Source: a virus. From it: 59,539 nucleotides of DNA. The notes beneath the pieces were generated by a model. That model was given only the letters and a program-made list of their open reading frames with translations. It was not told the origin of the DNA and made no database searches. The DNA lies in IMG/VR virus record IMGVR_UViG_3300021092_000047, positions 1 to 59,539 of that record. One strand, 5' to 3'. Every line of letters begins with the position of its first letter. Within the stretch, counting starts at the first letter, position 1. Positions 56,234 to 59,539 of this stretch are shown in pieces. Position numbers and translations under genes: made by a program.

Positions 56234-59083
56234 TTAAAGTGTGTAGTTGCCGTCACATACTCGTTTTTTCCAGTCTTTGAATTTAGGTTCTTCATATTCT
56301 TCACGATGACCGGATCTGCTCTTGGCTCTGTCTGGGCCGAACAACAAGAAACCATCGTATTGAAGCATCGTAGGATTATCGACCCAGTGTAACTTGCCAG
56401 GCCAAGGATAAAGTTTCTGACCCTGATACTGCACAGGCTTTTCTGTCCAGGCATGCGGCATCGCTTCGGCTAAACCTGTACGCTCTAGCTGCTGCCAACG
56501 AGACTCGAGTAGCGCAAACCCTGTCGAACCGTAAGTGTAAGCGTAGCCGCGACTAGACTCGTCGCGATAAGAAAAACCTAACTCGTTTTCAAGTAACTGA
56601 GTATTTCCTGGCTCTTTATCTTTCCAGTAAAAGTCAGGATAAAACGATGGAAACAAACCGGTGCCAATTTGCGTAATCTTATCTGAAAACGAAGCAAAAG
56701 CCGAAATAAAGGCATTAACCCCTTCTGGGATTTTAGCTGTCTGGCTGTCACCAATAGTTGGAAAGCCGCCGCGACAAGCCATAGAGCTTAGAGCAAAAAT
56801 CGCGCCTTTGGCATAAACACCTCTATCTACACCTAAGTTGCCGCCTTTAACAATACAAACATCTTTATCCATTACGGTGGGTCCGTGAATTTTAGAAAAA
56901 TCTGGACCTAAGTAATTGGATTCCGTCATCGTAATTTCGTCTTGTCCGCGAGGAGAATGCCAAAGGCCTAGTCCTTCTGTGTTAAAAAATGTGTGCCCCA
57001 ACGCATAGGACACCATACGCGAACGTCCGTTGGCACAGTCAATGACTAGGTCTCCTGTACCTTCTGCAAATTGGGGCGATGACCCTACTGGGCTTGGAGA
57101 GCCGTCTGGGCCTGGAGGGCCGTCTGGGTCTGGAGACTCCACGCCAGTCCGAATATACGCCGTTTTACTTAACAAATTAACAGAGCCACCACGGCTGAAC
57201 AGTACGATACCTGAGCCCTGTATTTCTTCACCAATTTTCTTCTTGTAATCCTGCTTAGTGCCCTTACCTTTAGACTCAATCAAGACAGTGCCTTTACCGC
57301 TGTTACCGCCGAGTACTTGCACGTTGCGTTCAGCTTTAATGCGAACATCTGCTTCGCTTGACGAAACATCAACAGATCCTTTTGCTCGAACAATTGCTTC
57401 GTGCGCCAATGTGACTACCCGGGAACCTGACATAAGCATCACGTCACCACCAGCTTCAAGCCGTATTTGTCCGCCTGCCATGGTTATTTGAGAACCGTAA
57501 CCGTCGGCAATTGTGATACTGCCGTCTTCATTCAATGTAAAAAATGAAGCAGTGTTGTAGTAATTAACATCTTGGTATCTGTCGTCAATTTTCAACTTTT
57601 GAGGTGTAACAGAGACGTAGGCTTGGCTCATATTTCCGCGGTAAAACTTGACCTCATTTAGCGGACTATCATTATCGCCTTCTTCAGGATAAGCATAGTC
57701 TTTGGTGTGGTAATAAAACGGGTGTGTACTTTTCCAGTTAAAATGCCGCGTCAGCAAGTCAATAACGCCCGCAGGACGAAGCATGTTCGGAGTTAGACTT
57801 ACAGCGGCATCGTTCCATTCAAGCACCTTGTGCTTTCGTCCAGAACCGTACAAACCACTGAAGCGGTAATCGTTCTGGACAGATAGATCGTCGCCCTTTG
57901 CATCTTCGGCTAGACGCTTACGTGTTGGGCTAGGTATTACAGGATACTTAGCAAATAAAATTTGCTTGGCGGAACGAATTCCGTAACTGCCGTCTAAAGT
58001 CAAAAATTCATTGAACAGGCCAATGTCTTTTTCTTTATCTGTGTTGGTTCGTAACCTTGGTCCATCCTCTTTCGCAGGCTTAACTAACGTACGATTAAAG
58101 CCCTGACCTAAGTACCCGGTATAATCGGATAATCGATAGACGGGAGAAATATCTTGATTTTCAAGGTCTTCTTTGGCAAACGGAAATTCTCTGTCAAGCT
58201 GTACTTTTTTTGCTTCATTTTCTTTTGTGAATTTTTCGCCAAAGCCGTACATCCCTACAGCTTCCCAAGGATAAGTCGCGTATCCTCGGAAAGAAAGAAG
58301 TTCACCTTCGTCGTACTGCTGCGTTACATGTTCGCAGTAAGATTGAATTTGAAGCGATAGACCAGCCAGCTTGGCATAACTATCAAAGTAGTTTAACCAT
58401 AAACCGCAAGCCTCGTTTGCTCGAAGATAAGCCTGAAACGAATCAATCAACAGACCGATGCCGGTCTCTGACATTCGCACATATTCACCTAATGCTCCAT
58501 CCATCGGTCGACCGCAAGACTGAGAAACCCAACCGTGAGCTGCGGCCGTTGCTTTTGGAATATTGCGGTAAGCTTCTACCTTTTTAGGTCCTGAGTTACC
58601 GCCTTGCTGTATCATGTCCGACGCGTTAAACAAGTCTGTCACAGTCGGATGCGGAAGTACTGCAATGATGTAAGCTAGCCCAGCATTTGCAGGTTTCCAA
58701 ACTAAAACAGATGAGTTTGGAGGAATAGCATCGCCTGCTTTAACCCCTAAGGGACTATGAGAATTACGCGCTGCCGCGGTAGCAATGCAAGAGCCCTGAC
58801 GACCTGTCAGTTGAATCTTGTAACAATGAATGTATGGCATCGCTAAAACAACACGACCAACACGTAACGGAGTATCCTCCGAAATGTTGGCTTGTTGCAT
58901 TGCTGCGCTGAGATGCGTATCGCTTACCTGACCCCCAGTCATTAACTGGGTCCAAGAATCCTGCGATTCATGTGCTACCATAAGGTCATGAATCTGACCT
59001 TGATCGCTTGGTAGAACGCCAAGACTGCGTTCATTATAGACCGCAGGTTTACTGTTGGCATTTGCGCCATGATTTATGCTCAT
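56234..59083 (-). CDS. Baseplate spike/VgrG-like protein with collagen-like insert
   Basis: 949 aa. N-terminal OB-fold region (RVGRVVLAMPYIHCYKIQLT, about 74-95), a large middle domain, and a C-terminal beta-helix with regular repeats (about 555-665: GSITIADGYGSQITMAGGQI, VMLMSGSRVVTLAHEAIVRA, DVRIKAERNVQVLGG) like gp5/VgrG needle domains. Just after it is a short [11 protein letters not shown] stretch of collagen-like codons, then a long C-terminal domain. It forms the membrane-piercing tip in contractile tails. Follows a terminator and precedes the chaperone genes. Confidence 0.78.
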   Translation of the reverse strand: MSINHGANANSKPAVYNERSLGVLPSDQGQIHDLMVAHESQDSWTQLMTGGQVSDTHLSAAMQQANISEDTPLRVGRVVLAMPYIHCYKIQLTGRQGSCIATAAARNSHSPLGVKAGDAIPPNSSVLVWKPANAGLAYIIAVLPHPTVTDLFNASDMIQQGGNSGPKKVEAYRNIPKATAAAHGWVSQSCGRPMDGALGEYVRMSETGIGLLIDSFQAYLRANEACGLWLNYFDSYAKLAGLSLQIQSYCEHVTQQYDEGELLSFRGYATYPWEAVGMYGFGEKFTKENEAKKVQLDREFPFAKEDLENQDISPVYRLSDYTGYLGQGFNRTLVKPAKEDGPRLRTNTDKEKDIGLFNEFLTLDGSYGIRSAKQILFAKYPVIPSPTRKRLAEDAKGDDLSVQNDYRFSGLYGSGRKHKVLEWNDAAVSLTPNMLRPAGVIDLLTRHFNWKSTHPFYYHTKDYAYPEEGDNDSPLNEVKFYRGNMSQAYVSVTPQKLKIDDRYQDVNYYNTASFFTLNEDGSITIADGYGSQITMAGGQIRLEAGGDVMLMSGSRVVTLAHEAIVRAKGSVDVSSSEADVRIKAERNVQVLGGNSGKGTVLIESKGKGTKQDYKKKIGEEIQGSGIVLFSRGGSVNLLSKTAYIRTGVESPDPDGPPGPDGSPSPVGSSPQFAEGTGDLVIDCANGRSRMVSYALGHTFFNTEGLGLWHSPRGQDEITMTESNYLGPDFSKIHGPTVMDKDVCIVKGGNLGVDRGVYAKGAIFALSSMACRGGFPTIGDSQTAKIPEGVNAFISAFASFSDKITQIGTGLFPSFYPDFYWKDKEPGNTQLLENELGFSYRDESSRGYAYTYGSTGFALLESRWQQLERTGLAEAMPHAWTEKPVQYQGQKLYPWPGKLHWVDNPTMLQYDGFLLFGPDRAKSRSGHREEYEEPKFKDWKKRVCDGNYTL
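57101..57128. repeat. Collagen-type codon tract shared with the fibre gene
   Basis: 28 bases identical to 27878-27905 in the collagen-like gene (GCCGTCTGGGCCTGGAGGGC...), encoding DGPPGPDG in the spike protein. Confidence 0.88.
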
Positions 59084-59131
59084 ATTTATCTCACCTTACG
59101 GTGCGTTTGGAGCTTTTAGCTCAAATAAGAA

Positions 59132-59160
59132 AGGCTGGCCCGGCAGGGCCGAGCCAGCCT
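59132..59160 (-). terminator. Rho-independent terminator after tube gene
   Basis: Stem AGGCTGGC/GCCAGCCT with an inner CGGC/GCCG hairpin on the - strand, then TTTCTTATTTG. Lies between the tube-like gene and the spike gene, so tube mRNA likely stops here while the spike gene needs read-through or a separate promoter. Confidence 0.75.
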
Positions 59161-59198
59161 CCTAAATTCCGGAATTTACTTCCAGCGTAGATTTAGCC

Positions 59199-59539
59199 TT
59201 AAGCTTTGTTGCACTTCATGTTGGCAAACATGAGCGTGATGTTTTCATTCACGATCATATCTTGCGATCCGACTGACACGCCCATGTTAGTCATCACAGC
59301 GGCTTCAATCGTGTACTTCACCGAGCTGAACGGTTCGGTGCCGACGGCGTTGGCGAGGGGCAGCTTCTTGGTCGGTCTGCCGGTGGTGCCCTGCGAACCG
59401 CAGCCACCCTGGAAGGTGAACTGCAAGTCTTGAGGCGAGCAGACGTTGCCCATCATCTCGTAGAAATCGCAAAGCGCACCGGACTGGGGTCCGAGCACGC
59501 GAGCGATGGTCGCGTTACCCTGGGTACGACCACCTACGT
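59199..59539 (-). CDS. Tail tube-like protein, 3' part, runs off right edge
   Basis: Frame open to the right edge (GGRTQGNATIARVLGPQSGA...), no start inside the window. The 113 visible residues are beta-rich with a Gly/Thr-rich middle, ending in SVKYTIEAAVMTNMGVSVGS then QDMIVNENITLMFANMKC. The last stretch looks like the C-terminal strands of a tail-tube or tube-like virion protein. GC-rich codon usage (CTG, GTG, ACC) fits high expression. Followed by a strong terminator. Tube identity is an inference from position and pattern. Confidence 0.55.
   Translation of the reverse strand, partial: VGGRTQGNATIARVLGPQSGALCDFYEMMGNVCSPQDLQFTFQGGCGSQGTTGRPTKKLPLANAVGTEPFSSVKYTIEAAVMTNMGVSVGSQDMIVNENITLMFANMKCNKA

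Overview
The window is part of a large tailed-phage genome, or an integrated or assembled copy of one. It almost certainly has a contractile (myovirus-type) tail: it carries a terminase large subunit, a baseplate spike with OB-fold and beta-helix, a baseplate J-like protein, a gp25-like protein, a 1718-codon tape-measure candidate preceded by a tail-assembly chaperone pair with a canonical -1 slippery heptamer, and a tube-like protein at the right edge. No capsid or portal genes are visible. Nearly every gene has a Shine-Dalgarno sequence, so the host is bacterial. The Ycf46/DUF1257/DUF2997 set, a spore-photoproduct-lyase-like radical SAM enzyme and a matrixin protease hint at a cyanobacterial or planctomycete-like gene pool, but the host cannot be fixed from sequence alone.

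Layout. Bases 1-6.9 kb: small membrane proteins, the terminase (+ strand), a primase-like zinc-ribbon protein and an unrecognised 390-aa protein (+ strand). Everything else is on the - strand. 7-18.2 kb: a tightly coupled string of small genes, a Gp88-family protein, and an auxiliary cassette of Ycf46-like AAA+ ATPase, DUF2997, radical SAM lyase and DUF1257. 18.2-23.6 kb: a phage CsrA, a 126-base nested hairpin, then a belt of small, mostly membrane or secreted proteins. These are separated by repeated RNA elements and repeated terminator-like hairpins, and the belt ends in an 0.8-kb gene-free block packed with stem-loops. 23.6-39.5 kb: a GT9-GT2 glycosyltransferase fusion, a collagen-like protein and a run of Cys-containing tail-tip proteins. 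39.5-43 kb: a thioredoxin-like lipoprotein, a papain-like peptidase, two small membrane proteins and an MMP-like metalloprotease. 43-59.5 kb: baseplate and tail genes with an embedded sigma factor.

How the parts may work together (inference). The sigma factor could drive the long reverse-strand late operon. The glycosyltransferase fusion may decorate the adjacent collagen-like fibre. The two proteases could remodel a proteinaceous host surface. In the 18-23.6 kb belt, six of eight hairpins carry a loop complementary to a CATTCAC-type heptamer just before the next ribosome-binding site. Three of those sites contain ACAAGGA, the core of the CsrA consensus, and a csrA gene lies at the head of the belt. 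Repeated structured leaders, phage CsrA and a giant structured RNA together make this belt the most unusual part of the window.
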